A stretch of 64,000 nucleotides of DNA, taken from assembly GCF_033547075.1 (NCBI RefSeq), contig NZ_CP137891.1, forward strand, positions 806,001 to 870,000. Direction: 5' to 3'. Position numbers and translations under genes: made by a program. Below the pieces are notes generated by a model. That model searched no databases, was not told where the DNA came from, and saw only the letters and a program-made list of their open reading frames with translations. This stretch comes from Flavobacterium ardleyense (GTDB lineage Bacteria > Bacteroidota > Bacteroidia > Flavobacteriales > Flavobacteriaceae). This document shows positions 44,363 through 52,453 of this stretch, in pieces; position 1 is the first letter of the stretch, and each line of letters begins with the position of its first letter.

Positions 44363-45382
44363 ATGACAGAAAGAATAGCACAATATATCGCCGAAGTTCA
44401 AGCATTTCAAACAACGGATAAATCTGAACTCGAAGCTTTTAGAATTAAATTTTCAGGTAAAAAAGGAATATTAAATGAATTTTTTGCAGCGTTTAAGGAA
44501 GTTCCTAACCATCAGAAAAAGGAATTTGGACAAGTAATCAATAGCCTAAAAGTAGTTGTAGAAGAGAAAATTAAGATGATTCAAGACTTTCTAGAAAGCC
44601 GTGAAGATTCAAATCCTATTTATGGCGATCTTTCACGTCCAGGTGAGCCAATCAAGATAGGTTCTCGCCACCCAATATCATTGGTCAAAAACCAAATTAC
44701 AGATATATTTGCGTCCATTGGTTTCAACGTTTCCGAAGGTCCAGAAATTGAGGATGACTGGCATAACTTTACTGCTTTAAATCTTCCAGAATACCATCCG
44801 GCGCGCGATATGCAGGATACTTTCTTTATTCAGACAGATCCAGATGTGCTTTTAAGAACCCATACTTCATCGGTTCAGGTGCGTTATATGGAAGAAAACA
44901 AACCACCAATTCGTACGATTTCGCCAGGACGCGTATTCAGAAATGAAGCTGTTTCGTCACGTTCTCACTGTATTTTTCACCAAGTAGAGGGACTTTATAT
45001 CGACAAAGATGTGTCGTTTGCAGATTTAAAACAGACACTTTTATATTTTACCAAAGAGATGTTCGGAAAGTCAAAAATCCGTCTTAGACCTTCGTATTTC
45101 CCATTTACGGAGCCAAGTGCCGAAGTGGATATTTACTGGGGATTAAAGACTGAAACAGATTATCGAATCACAAAAGGAACAGGTTGGTTGGAAATTATGG
45201 GCTGCGGAATGGTAGATCCAAATGTCTTGACCAACTGCGGAATTAACGCCGAAGAATATACAGGTTTCGCCTTTGGTATGGGCATCGAGCGCATCGCAAT
45301 GTTGCTGTACCAAATTAGCGATATCCGAATGTTTTACGAAAATGACGTACGATTTTTAGAACAATTTAAATCAAGCATTTAA
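44363..45382 (+). CDS. pheS: Phenylalanine--tRNA ligase alpha subunit
   Basis: A 339-residue class II aminoacyl-tRNA synthetase subunit that charges tRNA-Phe together with PheT. An N-terminal coiled coil (about 1-85) that binds tRNA is followed by the catalytic domain: motif 1 region GSRHPISLVKNQI, motif 2 FRNEAVSSRSHCIFHQVEG, and motif 3 GFAFGMGIERIAMLLY near the C-terminus. The Phe-pocket region GWLEIMGCGMV is intact. pheT is not in the window, as is usual for flavobacteria, where the two genes are apart. Confidence 0.97.
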   Translation: MTERIAQYIAEVQAFQTTDKSELEAFRIKFSGKKGILNEFFAAFKEVPNHQKKEFGQVINSLKVVVEEKIKMIQDFLESREDSNPIYGDLSRPGEPIKIGSRHPISLVKNQITDIFASIGFNVSEGPEIEDDWHNFTALNLPEYHPARDMQDTFFIQTDPDVLLRTHTSSVQVRYMEENKPPIRTISPGRVFRNEAVSSRSHCIFHQVEGLYIDKDVSFADLKQTLLYFTKEMFGKSKIRLRPSYFPFTEPSAEVDIYWGLKTETDYRITKGTGWLEIMGCGMVDPNVLTNCGINAEEYTGFAFGMGIERIAMLLYQISDIRMFYENDVRFLEQFKSSI

Positions 45383-45541
45383 GTTTAATTAGGAGCTTAA
45401 TCCCGCTGTCCACTGTATCTTTTTCTTTTTTCTAGGAAAAAATGAAAAAGGATGTGCTTCGCCAGTTCGCTTCGCTCGGGTCGTTCCCATCGGGGCTAGG
45501 AGATCTCGGTAACATTCAACACAATTTTTCACAAGTCAACT
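45383..45541. repeat. Intergenic dispersed element after pheS
   Basis: TTAGGAGCTTAATCCCGC opens the element, resembling the one after the dioxygenase gene at 14214. It continues with a palindromic patch AAAAAATGAAAAAGG and TTCGCTTCGCTCGGG and ends with ATCGGGGCTAGG. Non-coding; a typical scattered flavobacterial intergenic repeat. Confidence 0.55.
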
Positions 45542-45949
45542 ATGAGAAAAGACATAACAATTCCAGAAGTAGAAAATATATTTCTTGCAGCAGTGCAGGA
45601 GTGGAGTGACGACTTTATGAGCAATATGTGGTACATATATCTTGTAAATGATAGCGACTTCTTGATGGACAATGTTATGATTGTCTCAAAAGCTTTTGGA
45701 ACTCTAAACGGCGAAATGAAGAAGACTTCGTTATTGCGCCACGCTTTTGTAGAAGTACCTGCTGTTTCTGTTGCCAAAGTAGAAATGATAGAAGAAAGCG
45801 TTCTTGCTTTAAATAACGAGTTTATGCTGACGTTCTTTATAGATAACAAACTCTACGATAAAAAGTACATTTTTAAAGCAGGAAGCATTGCAGAAGCTAA
45901 TTTTGAAGAGGTTCCAATCCTTTTTAAAGATGGCGTTATTGTAAGATAA
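45542..45949 (+). CDS. Conserved hypothetical protein
   Basis: A 135-residue cytosolic protein (DITIPEVENIFLAAVQEWSD, MWYIYLVNDSDFLMDNVMIV, LRHAFVEVPAVSVAKVEMIE) with alternating helix and strand character, no signal peptide and no recognised motif. Apparently a flavobacterial conserved hypothetical. Its stop codon is followed by a strong terminator shared with gpsA. Confidence 0.7.
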   Translation: MRKDITIPEVENIFLAAVQEWSDDFMSNMWYIYLVNDSDFLMDNVMIVSKAFGTLNGEMKKTSLLRHAFVEVPAVSVAKVEMIEESVLALNNEFMLTFFIDNKLYDKKYIFKAGSIAEANFEEVPILFKDGVIVR

Positions 45950-45974
45950 ACTTTTTTGCAAAATATATATAAAT

Positions 45975-46012
45975 AAAAACGGTCAGTATTCTAAAGAGTA
46001 CTGACCGTTTTT
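45975..46012. terminator. Bidirectional intrinsic terminator between hypothetical gene and gpsA
   Basis: AAAAACGGTCAGTA (45975-45988), 10-base loop, TACTGACCGTTTTT (45999-46012). It has A and T tracts on opposite sides, so it works for the plus-strand gene and for gpsA on the minus strand. Confidence 0.93.
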
Positions 46013-46029
46013 TTATTTAGAAACCAGAC

Positions 46030-47025
46030 CTAATCTAGCTTTTCTGTCAATTTTTTAAAGACTTTTCGAGGATCTTTTCCTTCGTACAAAATACCATAAA
46101 CAGCATCTATAATTGGAGTTTTTGCCCCGTACTCTTGGTTTAATTTATAGGCGCTTTTTACCGCGTAATAACCTTCAGCAACCATACTCATTTCGGTCAT
46201 AGCCGAATTTACAGTATATCCTTTACCAATCATATTCCCAAAAGTTCTATTTCTAGAAAACAGCGAATATCCTGTTACCAAAAGATCTCCCAGGTAAGCT
46301 GAGTCGTTAATATCGCGTTTCACTTTGTGAACCTTCTTGATAAATTTCTTCATTTCGCGAATTGCATTACTCATCAAAACCGCTTGAAAATTATCGCCAT
46401 ATCCTAGACCGTGCGCCATTCCTGCCGCAACAGCATAAATATTTTTAAGAACTGCCGCATATTCTGTCCCCACAATATCATCGGTAATTTTTACTTTGAT
46501 GTAATTACTACTTAGGAATGCCGACATTACCGCTGCTTTTGCAGGATCGCTACAAGCAATTGTCAGATAAGACAATCTTTCGAGAGCAACCTCTTCCGCA
46601 TGACACGGACCAGTTATAACACCGATATTTCCGTACGGAATTCCGTATTTCTCGTGAAAATGCTCGCCAACAATCAGACTTGTTTCTGGAACAATTCCCT
46701 TAATTGCCGAAAATATGATTTTGTCTTTTAGCGGTTCAGTAAGTAGTTCAAGTTCTTTACTCAAGAAAGCTGATGGAATTACGAATACAATATAATCTGC
46801 GTATCGCACCGCTTCGTTAATATCCGAGGTAAGTATTAGTTTATTTACATTAAATTCGACCGAACTTAAATAATTAGGATTGTGGTGATGCTCTCTGATG
46901 TGAGCAATTGCCTCATCGTTGCGCATATACCAGCAAACTTCTGATAAGTTTGCATGTAGCATCTTTGCTATTGCAGTAGCCCAACTACCACCTCCGATTA
47001 CTGCAAATTTTGGATTCTCTGTCAT
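46030..47025 (-). CDS. gpsA: NAD(P)H-dependent glycerol-3-phosphate dehydrogenase
   Basis: About 331 residues from the ATG at 47025; an in-frame ATG at 47046 lies inside the promoter and is rejected. The enzyme reduces dihydroxyacetone phosphate to sn-glycerol-3-phosphate for phospholipid synthesis. Rossmann motif AVIGGGSWATAIAK at the N-terminus, ITGPCHAEEVALER, catalytic Lys in EYAAVLKNIYAVAAG, and the substrate site GDLLVTGYSLFSRNR. Confidence 0.95.
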   Translation of the reverse strand: MTENPKFAVIGGGSWATAIAKMLHANLSEVCWYMRNDEAIAHIREHHHNPNYLSSVEFNVNKLILTSDINEAVRYADYIVFVIPSAFLSKELELLTEPLKDKIIFSAIKGIVPETSLIVGEHFHEKYGIPYGNIGVITGPCHAEEVALERLSYLTIACSDPAKAAVMSAFLSSNYIKVKITDDIVGTEYAAVLKNIYAVAAGMAHGLGYGDNFQAVLMSNAIREMKKFIKKVHKVKRDINDSAYLGDLLVTGYSLFSRNRTFGNMIGKGYTVNSAMTEMSMVAEGYYAVKSAYKLNQEYGAKTPIIDAVYGILYEGKDPRKVFKKLTEKLD

Positions 47026-47043
47026 TAGATCGTTTTGAAAGTC

Positions 47044-47051
47044 CAAAAATA
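47044..47051 (-). promoter_or_regulatory. -7 promoter box of gpsA
   Basis: Minus-strand TATTTTTG (TAnnTTTG). It overlaps the upstream ATG candidate at 47046, so the translation start must be the ATG at 47025, about 12 bases after the predicted transcript start. Confidence 0.6.
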
Positions 47052-47210
47052 CGAAAGGTTTTAGTACATCTGCAATTCGTGCGGGTTATTTATGGGAGTT
47101 TGGTGGTAATGATTTAATAAAAGGTTGGAATTTTAAAACTATTTTTTAAATCGAAATGTTTTTAGAATCAGAAATAGTTTTTTGTGAACTTCGAATTCTT
47201 CCTCAGAGAT

Positions 47211-47255
47211 TATGAGAAAAGCTTATCAACGCTAGCGCGGATTTGCTATCCGTGC
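47211..47255. repeat. REP-like repeat, copy 1, left of the antitoxin cluster
   Basis: Contains GCTTATCAACGCTAGCGCGG followed by ATTTGCTATCCGTGC, with the internal palindrome GGAT-TTGCT-ATCC. Almost the same sequence occurs in direct orientation at 48366-48420, on the other side of the toxin-antitoxin genes. Confidence 0.75.
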
Positions 47256-47427
47256 ATCAAAGTAGACAGACAAGTAGTAGTTGAAACGCATCCATTGTGA
47301 GGATCTACTTCTTCTCTTTTACTTTAGCCTCAATTTAAATCATTGATAGCGCGAATTTGTAATCCGTGCCCGCAAAGTAGAATAGATAGCAAGAAATTTA
47401 ATTTTAGTCTTCTATACAATGGCCAAA
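47256..47427. repeat. Intergenic stretch with a partial REP-like repeat (47341-47380)
   Basis: GATAGCGCGAATTTGTAATCCG followed by TGCCCGCAAAGTAGA is a diverged third copy of the REP-like word. No gene is found in the rest. In particular no toxin gene lies downstream of the minus-strand antitoxin-like gene. Confidence 0.55.
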
Positions 47428-47664
47428 TTATTTGCTTTTTAGCCATTCTTCTGCTGCATTATTTACTTGTTCAATTGTAAAATAGTGGCCATCTCTTAAT
47501 TGTTGACGAGCTTCGGCAATCGCGGTTTTTTGGTCTTGAGTGAGCTTATAAAAATCTTTTTTTGAGTCGCAGTTGAGGAAATTATTTGTTACTTCCAATA
47601 AGTTTTTATTATCTGAAAGATTAATCTCTTCAATAAACCTTTTTTTAGTTTCAGTCTTTCTCAT
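47428..47664 (-). CDS. Orphan antitoxin-like small protein
   Basis: A 78-residue acidic/helical protein: NKNLLEVTNNFLNC, then LTQDQKTAIAEARQQLRDGH and the C-terminal EQVNNAAEEWLKSK. The pattern 'L...Q..AI..A..Q...G.Y.T.E.VN....EWLK' is that of antitoxins paired with RelE/ParE toxins in Bacteroidota. No toxin frame follows it within 380 bases, so it is an orphan. Assignment is by pattern resemblance. Confidence 0.6.
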   Translation of the reverse strand: MRKTETKKRFIEEINLSDNKNLLEVTNNFLNCDSKKDFYKLTQDQKTAIAEARQQLRDGHYFTIEQVNNAAEEWLKSK

Positions 47665-47735
47665 TATATAATTATTTATAGATGTTACTTCGAAGTTTTT
47701 AGGTGGATTTATTTTAGCTTTAGAATAAATACGAG

Positions 47736-47767
47736 TTTGGAGTTTTTATCAAAATTAAGTAAATTTG
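47736..47767 (+). promoter_or_regulatory. Canonical Bacteroidota promoter of the parDE module
   Basis: A -33 TTTG (47736-47739) and a -7 TAAATTTG (47760-47767) are separated by 20 bases, an excellent fit to the Bacteroidota sigma-factor consensus. The start codon of parD at 47783 is 15 bases further on. Confidence 0.8.
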
Positions 47768-47782
47768 AGTAAATTATTAATT

Positions 47783-48034
47783 ATGAAAGACACATCACTA
47801 TCATTAGGACCTCACTTTGATGAATTTGTTATTTCGCAAGTTTCTGTTGGAAAATATAAGAATGTAACTGAAGTACTACTTGCCGGTCTTCGACTTTTGG
47901 AAGGCGAGGAAAGCAAAGTTATAGAACTTCGTACTGCAATTGAAACAGGTTTAAATAGTGAGTTAGTTGAAGATTTTGATTTTGAAGATAATCTACAAAG
48001 ATTAAAATCGGGAAAAAAATTGAAAAATGGCTAA
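47783..48034 (+). CDS. parD: ParD-like antitoxin
   Basis: About 83 residues from the ATG at 47783; an upstream in-frame TTG would overlap the promoter. An N-terminal ribbon-helix-helix DNA-binding domain (TSLSLGPHFDEFVISQV, YKNVTEVLLAGLRLLEGEES) is followed by an acidic toxin-neutralising tail (EDFDFEDNLQRLKSGKK). It fits type II ParD (CopG-like) antitoxins and probably represses its own promoter. It overlaps the toxin start by 8 bases, but the toxin gene is broken. Confidence 0.85.
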   Translation: MKDTSLSLGPHFDEFVISQVSVGKYKNVTEVLLAGLRLLEGEESKVIELRTAIETGLNSELVEDFDFEDNLQRLKSGKKLKNG

Positions 48035-48326
48035 AATTACATTTAGACAAGATGCAATTGATGATCTAAATGCTATTTTGGAACTATACTTACGAGAAAT
48101 GGTCTGAGAATCAGGCTGATAAATATTACGATCAAATAAGGTCTGATTGCGGGACGATTGGAGAAAATCCTTCAATTGGAAAAAATATTCCGAAGTGAAA
48201 TTAGATTTATTAGGATTAAAGTCTGGAAAGCATATCATTTTTTATAAATTAATTTCAGAAGATACCATTGAAATTATTAGAATTTTACACGCGAGAATGG
48301 ATTTGAAAAGTAGATTTAGAAAGTAA
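48027..48326 (+). pseudogene. parE: ParE toxin gene disrupted by two compensating frameshifts
   Basis: Starts MAKITFRQDAIDDLNAI in frame; then an extra T in the run near 48076-48079 shifts the frame so that translation stops at 48106. In the next frame the typical ParE sequence continues as WNYTYEKWSENQADKYYDQI and GTIGENPSIGKN. A missing T near 48189 then restores the first frame for YSEVKLDLLGLKSGKHIIFY, IIRILHARMDLKSRF and a stop at 48326. The whole conserved fold is thus readable but not translatable. Either the toxin was inactivated or both indels are sequencing errors in homopolymers. Confidence 0.85.
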
Positions 48327-48365
48327 GTAAATTTTACTCCTTGTTTTCAAATATTGTGAGCATTT

Positions 48366-48420
48366 ATCGAGAAATGCTTATCAACGCTAGCGCGGATTTG
48401 CAATCCGTGCCCGTGAGGTA
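48366..48420. repeat. REP-like repeat, copy 2, right of the parDE module
   Basis: TGCTTATCAACGCTAGCGCG followed by GATTTGCAATCCGTGCCCG; 26 consecutive bases match copy 1 at 47221. The internal palindrome is GGATTtGcAATCC. With copy 1 it brackets about 1.1 kb of antitoxin/toxin genes. The rest of 48327-48570 shows no gene. Confidence 0.75.
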
Positions 48421-48570
48421 GAGTGACCACACTAGTAAGTTTTTATTTTTAACACCACATTAACAACTCCCATATAATTTTCAAAATTTTCTCACGTTGT
48501 AATCCTAACGTTCAGATTATTATTTGAATAAGATGAAAGAGTTAGTAAATTTTGTTTTGGTGTTATGAAG

Positions 48571-48604
48571 AAAGGCGTTCCCGATTAGTTCAGGAACGCC
48601 TTTT
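48571..48604 (-). terminator. Terminator of the iron-containing alcohol dehydrogenase gene
   Basis: AAAGGCGTTCC (48571-48581) pairs with GGAACGCCTTT (48593-48603) around an 11-base loop, 28 bases downstream (minus strand) of the stop codon at 48632. Confidence 0.82.
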
Positions 48605-48631
48605 CTGATATTATAAAAATTTGAAATTTAC

Positions 48632-49789
48632 TTAGTAGCTCATTTCCAGAATTTCTTTTACTTGATCAACTCCAATATTCTTCGCTTCTCCAAGCCCAGT
48701 CCATCCACGTTCTGTAAAACGATCAGCTACAAATTTCGCAGTATCGTCATAATTTTCTGTGTTCTCAGACAATTTGGTTTTCATTCCCATTTTCTGGAAG
48801 AATTCTTCAGTTTTAACGATAGCTTCACGAGCGACACTTTCGTCTGTTCCTTGAAGATCAAAAACTCTACGTCCGTACTGAGCTAATTTATCTTTCTTAG
48901 TTTCGAACATCACCGTATAAAGACTTGGCGCAACAATCGCCAATGTTCTTGCGTGGTCAATATTATACAAAGCGGTGAGCTCGTGACCAATCATGTGGGT
49001 TGACCAATCTACAGGAACTCCTTTATTTAGAAGTCCATTCAGCGCCATTGTACAGCTCCACATAAAGTTTGAAGCCAATGTGTAGTCAGAAGGATTTTCG
49101 ACTACTGACGGACCTATTTCGATTAAAGTCTGCAAAACACCTTCAGCAATTCTATCTTGTAGCAAAGCATCGTGTTTGGTAGTCATATATTGTTCTAGAA
49201 CGTGCATATAAGCATCTACAACACCATTTTCTAATTGTCTTCTCGGCAACGAAATAATTACTTCTGGATCGCAAATAGAAAATTGTGGAAATAACTCAGG
49301 ACTTCCAAAAGATAATTTCTCTTGAGTTGCCAAAATTGTAACAACTCCACCCGAATTCATTTCGCTTCCCGTCGCTGGCAAAGTCAAAACTGTTCCAAAC
49401 GGAATAGTGTTTTTTCCAACTTCAGCTGTTCTATGTAAAATATCCGAAGGCTCCGTTTCGCAGTTTACAGCTGCAGAGATAAATTTTGTTCCATCAATCA
49501 CAGATCCGCCACCAACAGCAAGGACAAAACCAATTTTCTGCTCGCGGATTATTTCTACCGCTTTCATCAAAGTTTCGTACTTCGGATTCGGCTCGATACC
49601 TGAAAATTCTACGATTTCGTAGCCTTTCAAAGCAGTCATTACTTGATCGTAAATTCCGTTTTTCTTGATGCTTCCGCCACCGTAGGTAAGAAGTACTTTG
49701 GTATTCGCTGGAATTAATTCAGGAAGTTTCGCGATTTGACCTTTTCCGAAAAGGTAATTTGTAGGATTGTATAATTGAAAATTTAACAT
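48632..49789 (-). CDS. Iron-containing alcohol dehydrogenase (YqhD/BDH type)
   Basis: A 385-residue NAD(P)H-dependent group III alcohol dehydrogenase: N-terminal NPTNYLFGKGQIAKL, cofactor motif LTYGGGSIKKNGIYDQV and AVGGGSVIDGTKFIS, then the metal site with Asp in ENGVVDAYMHVLEQY and histidines in STHMIGHELTALYNIDHARTL. It resembles YqhD/butanol dehydrogenases, which reduce short-chain aldehydes with NADPH. It stands as a single gene with its own terminator. Confidence 0.93.
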   Translation of the reverse strand: MLNFQLYNPTNYLFGKGQIAKLPELIPANTKVLLTYGGGSIKKNGIYDQVMTALKGYEIVEFSGIEPNPKYETLMKAVEIIREQKIGFVLAVGGGSVIDGTKFISAAVNCETEPSDILHRTAEVGKNTIPFGTVLTLPATGSEMNSGGVVTILATQEKLSFGSPELFPQFSICDPEVIISLPRRQLENGVVDAYMHVLEQYMTTKHDALLQDRIAEGVLQTLIEIGPSVVENPSDYTLASNFMWSCTMALNGLLNKGVPVDWSTHMIGHELTALYNIDHARTLAIVAPSLYTVMFETKKDKLAQYGRRVFDLQGTDESVAREAIVKTEEFFQKMGMKTKLSENTENYDDTAKFVADRFTERGWTGLGEAKNIGVDQVKEILEMSY

Positions 49790-49877
49790 CGTAAATATTT
49801 TTTAAAATTCGTGACTGTAAAGGTAAAGAAACCTAGGCCGAACTTTAATAAACTAATGTTAATAAATTGCGCGCAAT

Positions 49878-50453
49878 CTATTTTTTATAAAGCAGGTTAT
49901 GAGAGATATAACTCCAAACTTTGGCAGGAAGTAGCGGCTGCACATTTTTACCGTCTTTGATATTCTGTCTGATAAAGGTTGAAGAAATTTCGACAATTGG
50001 TGCATCTACGAAATTTACTTGAGGATATTTCGCTTCCATTTCTTCTGAATGTGGAATGCGTGGATAGACAAAAATCGGATAATTCTCGAGCAACACTTCG
50101 TAATTTTTCCATTTATGAAGAGAGGTCAAATTATCCTCACCCATAATCAACGAAAACTCGTGCTGTGGAAATTTCTCCTCTAAATGGGCTAATGTATTTA
50201 CAGTATAATTAGGTTGAGAAAGTTTGAACTCAATATCCGAAGGTTGAATATTTGGATAATCTTCAGTCGCCAGGAAAACCATTTCGTAGCGTTGATAGTC
50301 ATCAAGCAGTGTCGACTTCTTTTTGAAAGGACTATGCGGCGTGACCACCATCCAAACCTGATCTAGCGAAGTGTGCTCAACCAAATGATTTGCAATGATC
50401 AAATGCCCTGCGTGAATGGGATTAAATGTTCCGAAATACAAACCAATCTTCAT
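49878..50453 (-). CDS. nadD: Nicotinate-nucleotide adenylyltransferase
   Basis: A 191-residue nucleotidyltransferase forming deamido-NAD from nicotinate mononucleotide and ATP. N-terminal GTFNPIHAGHLIIANH contains the (H/T)xGH motif; FSLIMGEDNLTSLHKWKNY and the C-terminal VEISSTFIRQNIKDGK (ISST-x-IR motif) complete the active site. It follows gmk on the same strand, but a terminator lies between them. Confidence 0.96.
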   Translation of the reverse strand: MKIGLYFGTFNPIHAGHLIIANHLVEHTSLDQVWMVVTPHSPFKKKSTLLDDYQRYEMVFLATEDYPNIQPSDIEFKLSQPNYTVNTLAHLEEKFPQHEFSLIMGEDNLTSLHKWKNYEVLLENYPIFVYPRIPHSEEMEAKYPQVNFVDAPIVEISSTFIRQNIKDGKNVQPLLPAKVWSYISHNLLYKK

Positions 50454-50475
50454 TCTAAAATATTTTATAAAGTAA

Positions 50476-50512
50476 AAAAAGGAATTTATCAGATTAACCG
50501 ATAAATTCCTTT
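50476..50512 (-). terminator. Intrinsic terminator overlapping the gmk stop codon
   Basis: Minus-strand stem GGAATTTATC / GATAAATTCC (50500-50509 with 50481-50490) followed by a run of T. The first arm encodes the last gmk codons and the gmk stop codon (50494-50496) is in the loop. Transcription of nadD from upstream is expected to be reduced. Confidence 0.85.
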
Positions 50513-51063
50513 ACTAATAAGTATGCGTCTTGTTTCGCTACATCCAAATCATAATTCTTGATAATCATATCAAATTGCGGCGCAGTAGCAAGTTCTACAG
50601 AAGCTTTTGCAATTCGCATATTTATCTTATCCTCAGATTCGGTAGAGCGTATTTTCAATCGTATTTTAAGCTCATCAATACTTGGTGGCTTCACAAAAAC
50701 AGCAAGGGTTTCAGTTGGATATCTGCGTTTTATACGCAAACCGCCCGCAACATCAATATCAAAAATAACGTTTTTGCCTTTCGCCCAAATACGTTCAATT
50801 TCACTTTTCAAAGTTCCGTAGAAGTTATCACGATATACTTCTTCCCATTCTAGAAAATCGCCGTCCTTGATATGCTGTTTGAATTCTTCCAGAGAAATAA
50901 AATAGTAATCTTTTCCGTGCTCTTCATCTCCGCGCGCTTCTCTAGAAGTCGCCGAAATAGAAAATTCCAAATTCAATTCTTCTATACTTAAAAGATGTTT
51001 TACGATTGTGGTTTTTCCAGATCCCGAAGGTGCCGAAAAAACTAGTAGTTTTCCTTGTTCCAT
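50494..51063 (-). CDS. gmk: Guanylate kinase
   Basis: A 189-residue enzyme converting GMP to GDP. P-loop SAPSGSGKTTIVKHL near residue 10, GMP-binding ISATSREARGDEEHGKDYYF and the 'FLEWEEVYRDNFYGT' segment, and the conserved VIFDIDVAGGLRIKRRYP. It is slightly shorter at the C-terminus than E. coli Gmk, as usual in Bacteroidota. It follows the yicC gene by 9 bases. Confidence 0.97.
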   Translation of the reverse strand: MEQGKLLVFSAPSGSGKTTIVKHLLSIEELNLEFSISATSREARGDEEHGKDYYFISLEEFKQHIKDGDFLEWEEVYRDNFYGTLKSEIERIWAKGKNVIFDIDVAGGLRIKRRYPTETLAVFVKPPSIDELKIRLKIRSTESEDKINMRIAKASVELATAPQFDMIIKNYDLDVAKQDAYLLVKEFIG

Positions 51064-51072
51064 AAAAATATC

Positions 51073-51933
51073 TTAGAGTACATTCAGTATTTGTTCCTTA
51101 ATTTTCTCAAGCTCATCCTTCATCTGAACCACCATTTTCTGCATTTCAGAATGATTTGCTTTCGAGCCCATCGTATTTATTTCACGTCCCATTTCCTGAA
51201 CAATAAATCCTAATTTACGACCGTTGCTTCCTTCACCTTGCATCGTTTCTAGAAAATAATTCAAGTGATTGTCAAGTCGCACGCGCTCTTCGGTGATATC
51301 GTATTTTTCCAAATAGTAAATCAATTCCTGTTCGTATCTATTTTCGTCAACAGTTGCCTTTAGGTCTTCAATTGCAGTTCTCAACCTAGTTTTTACCGTT
51401 TCAATTCTCTCCGAATCCAATGCTACCGCAGAGTTCATCAGAGATCTGATGTTTTCGATGCGCATTACAAACTCTCTTTCAAGAGATGCACCTTCAGCGA
51501 TTCTGAATTCTTTGATATTCGCCAAAGCTTCGTTTATTTGCTGCTGAATTTCTTGCCAATCGTTTTCGTCAATTTCATCGCGCTCCGTTTTTAAAGCATC
51601 TGGCATTCTAATCGCCATTTTCATTAATTCTGTAGGATCGCTCATTGGGTAAATTGCTTCCAATTGCGCCATATATGCTCTTATAATTGGTGCATTTACC
51701 TTTGTCGAAGTCACTTCTGAAGTACTTTCGATAAAAACCGAAAAATCCACTTTTCCACGCTCAAGAATGTGCGCAGCTTGATTGCGAAGTCCCAATTCCA
51801 TTTCTCTGTAAACAGAAGGAAGACGCATATTTAGATCGAAACCTTTGCTGTTAAGCGACTTGATTTCAACAGTTATTTTTTTTGTTGGTAGTTGCACAGA
51901 TGCTTTCCCAAAACCGGTCATTGATTGTATCAT
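51073..51933 (-). CDS. YicC/YloC family endoribonuclease
   Basis: A 286-residue protein: YicC-like N-domain (MIQSMTGFGKASVQLPTKKI, EIKSLNSKGFDLNMRLPSVY) and C-terminal DUF1732 (RVRLDNHLNYFLETMQGEGS, GRKLGFIVQEMGREINTMGS). Members are endoribonucleases implicated in RNA turnover in stationary phase. Commonly placed directly before gmk, as here. A -7 box (minus TACCTTTG, 51951-51958) lies 17 bases upstream. Confidence 0.95.
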   Translation of the reverse strand: MIQSMTGFGKASVQLPTKKITVEIKSLNSKGFDLNMRLPSVYREMELGLRNQAAHILERGKVDFSVFIESTSEVTSTKVNAPIIRAYMAQLEAIYPMSDPTELMKMAIRMPDALKTERDEIDENDWQEIQQQINEALANIKEFRIAEGASLEREFVMRIENIRSLMNSAVALDSERIETVKTRLRTAIEDLKATVDENRYEQELIYYLEKYDITEERVRLDNHLNYFLETMQGEGSNGRKLGFIVQEMGREINTMGSKANHSEMQKMVVQMKDELEKIKEQILNVL

Positions 51934-51950
51934 ATAAAATTATCAAGCGC

Positions 51951-51958
51951 CAAAGGTA
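51951..51958 (-). promoter_or_regulatory. -7 promoter box of the yicC-gmk operon
   Basis: Minus-strand TACCTTTG, 17 bases before the start codon at 51933. Confidence 0.65.
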
Positions 51959-52010
51959 GTTAAAAATGTGTTTATGCCTCCGAATTTACTGCATTATCAG
52001 AATTGGATTC

Positions 52011-52367
52011 TTACAAATTCTTCAAAGCAGCAGTCGCCTCAATGATGTTTTTTTGGCTGTTGCCGATATAAATTTTGTCCGAAATTATAAATACTGGTCT
52101 CTTCAAAAAAGTGTAATGTTCTAGCAAATATTTTTTGAAATCAGCTTCCGTCAAATTTTTATCTTTCAGTCCCATCGACTTATACAGCATTGCTTTTTTG
52201 CTAAAAAGTTCCTCATAACTGCCCGCCAAATCTTTCATTTTGTCAATTTCAGCTTCGGTAAGTGGATCTTGTTTGATGTCGTGAAACTTCAATTTATCTG
52301 TTGATGGCAAGGCCTTAATTATTTTTCGGCAAGTATCACAAGACGCGAGATAATATATTGTGTCCAT
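52011..52367 (-). CDS. ArsC/Spx-family thioredoxin-fold protein
   Basis: A 118-residue protein with the N-terminal YYLASCDTCRKIIKAL (C-x2-C, residues 10 and 13) of ArsC/Spx/YffB proteins and the characteristic FLKRPVFIISDKIYIGNS at the C-terminus. The family includes arsenate reductases and thiol regulators. The Arg triad typical of true arsenate reductases is not clearly complete, so the function may be a general thiol reductase. Single gene. Confidence 0.85.
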   Translation of the reverse strand: MDTIYYLASCDTCRKIIKALPSTDKLKFHDIKQDPLTEAEIDKMKDLAGSYEELFSKKAMLYKSMGLKDKNLTEADFKKYLLEHYTFLKRPVFIISDKIYIGNSQKNIIEATAALKNL

Positions 52368-52453
52368 AGAATTTTAGATTTTCACAAAGAAACGAAATTT
52401 CGAATTGTCCGCGATATATCTTTAGCGAAAGCGAAAATCCTTTTAATAACGAT

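Noticed and set aside
47026..47046. Upstream ATG for gpsA
   Set aside because: It overlaps the predicted -7 box (47044-47051), and the extra residues precede the usual N-terminus of the Rossmann fold.
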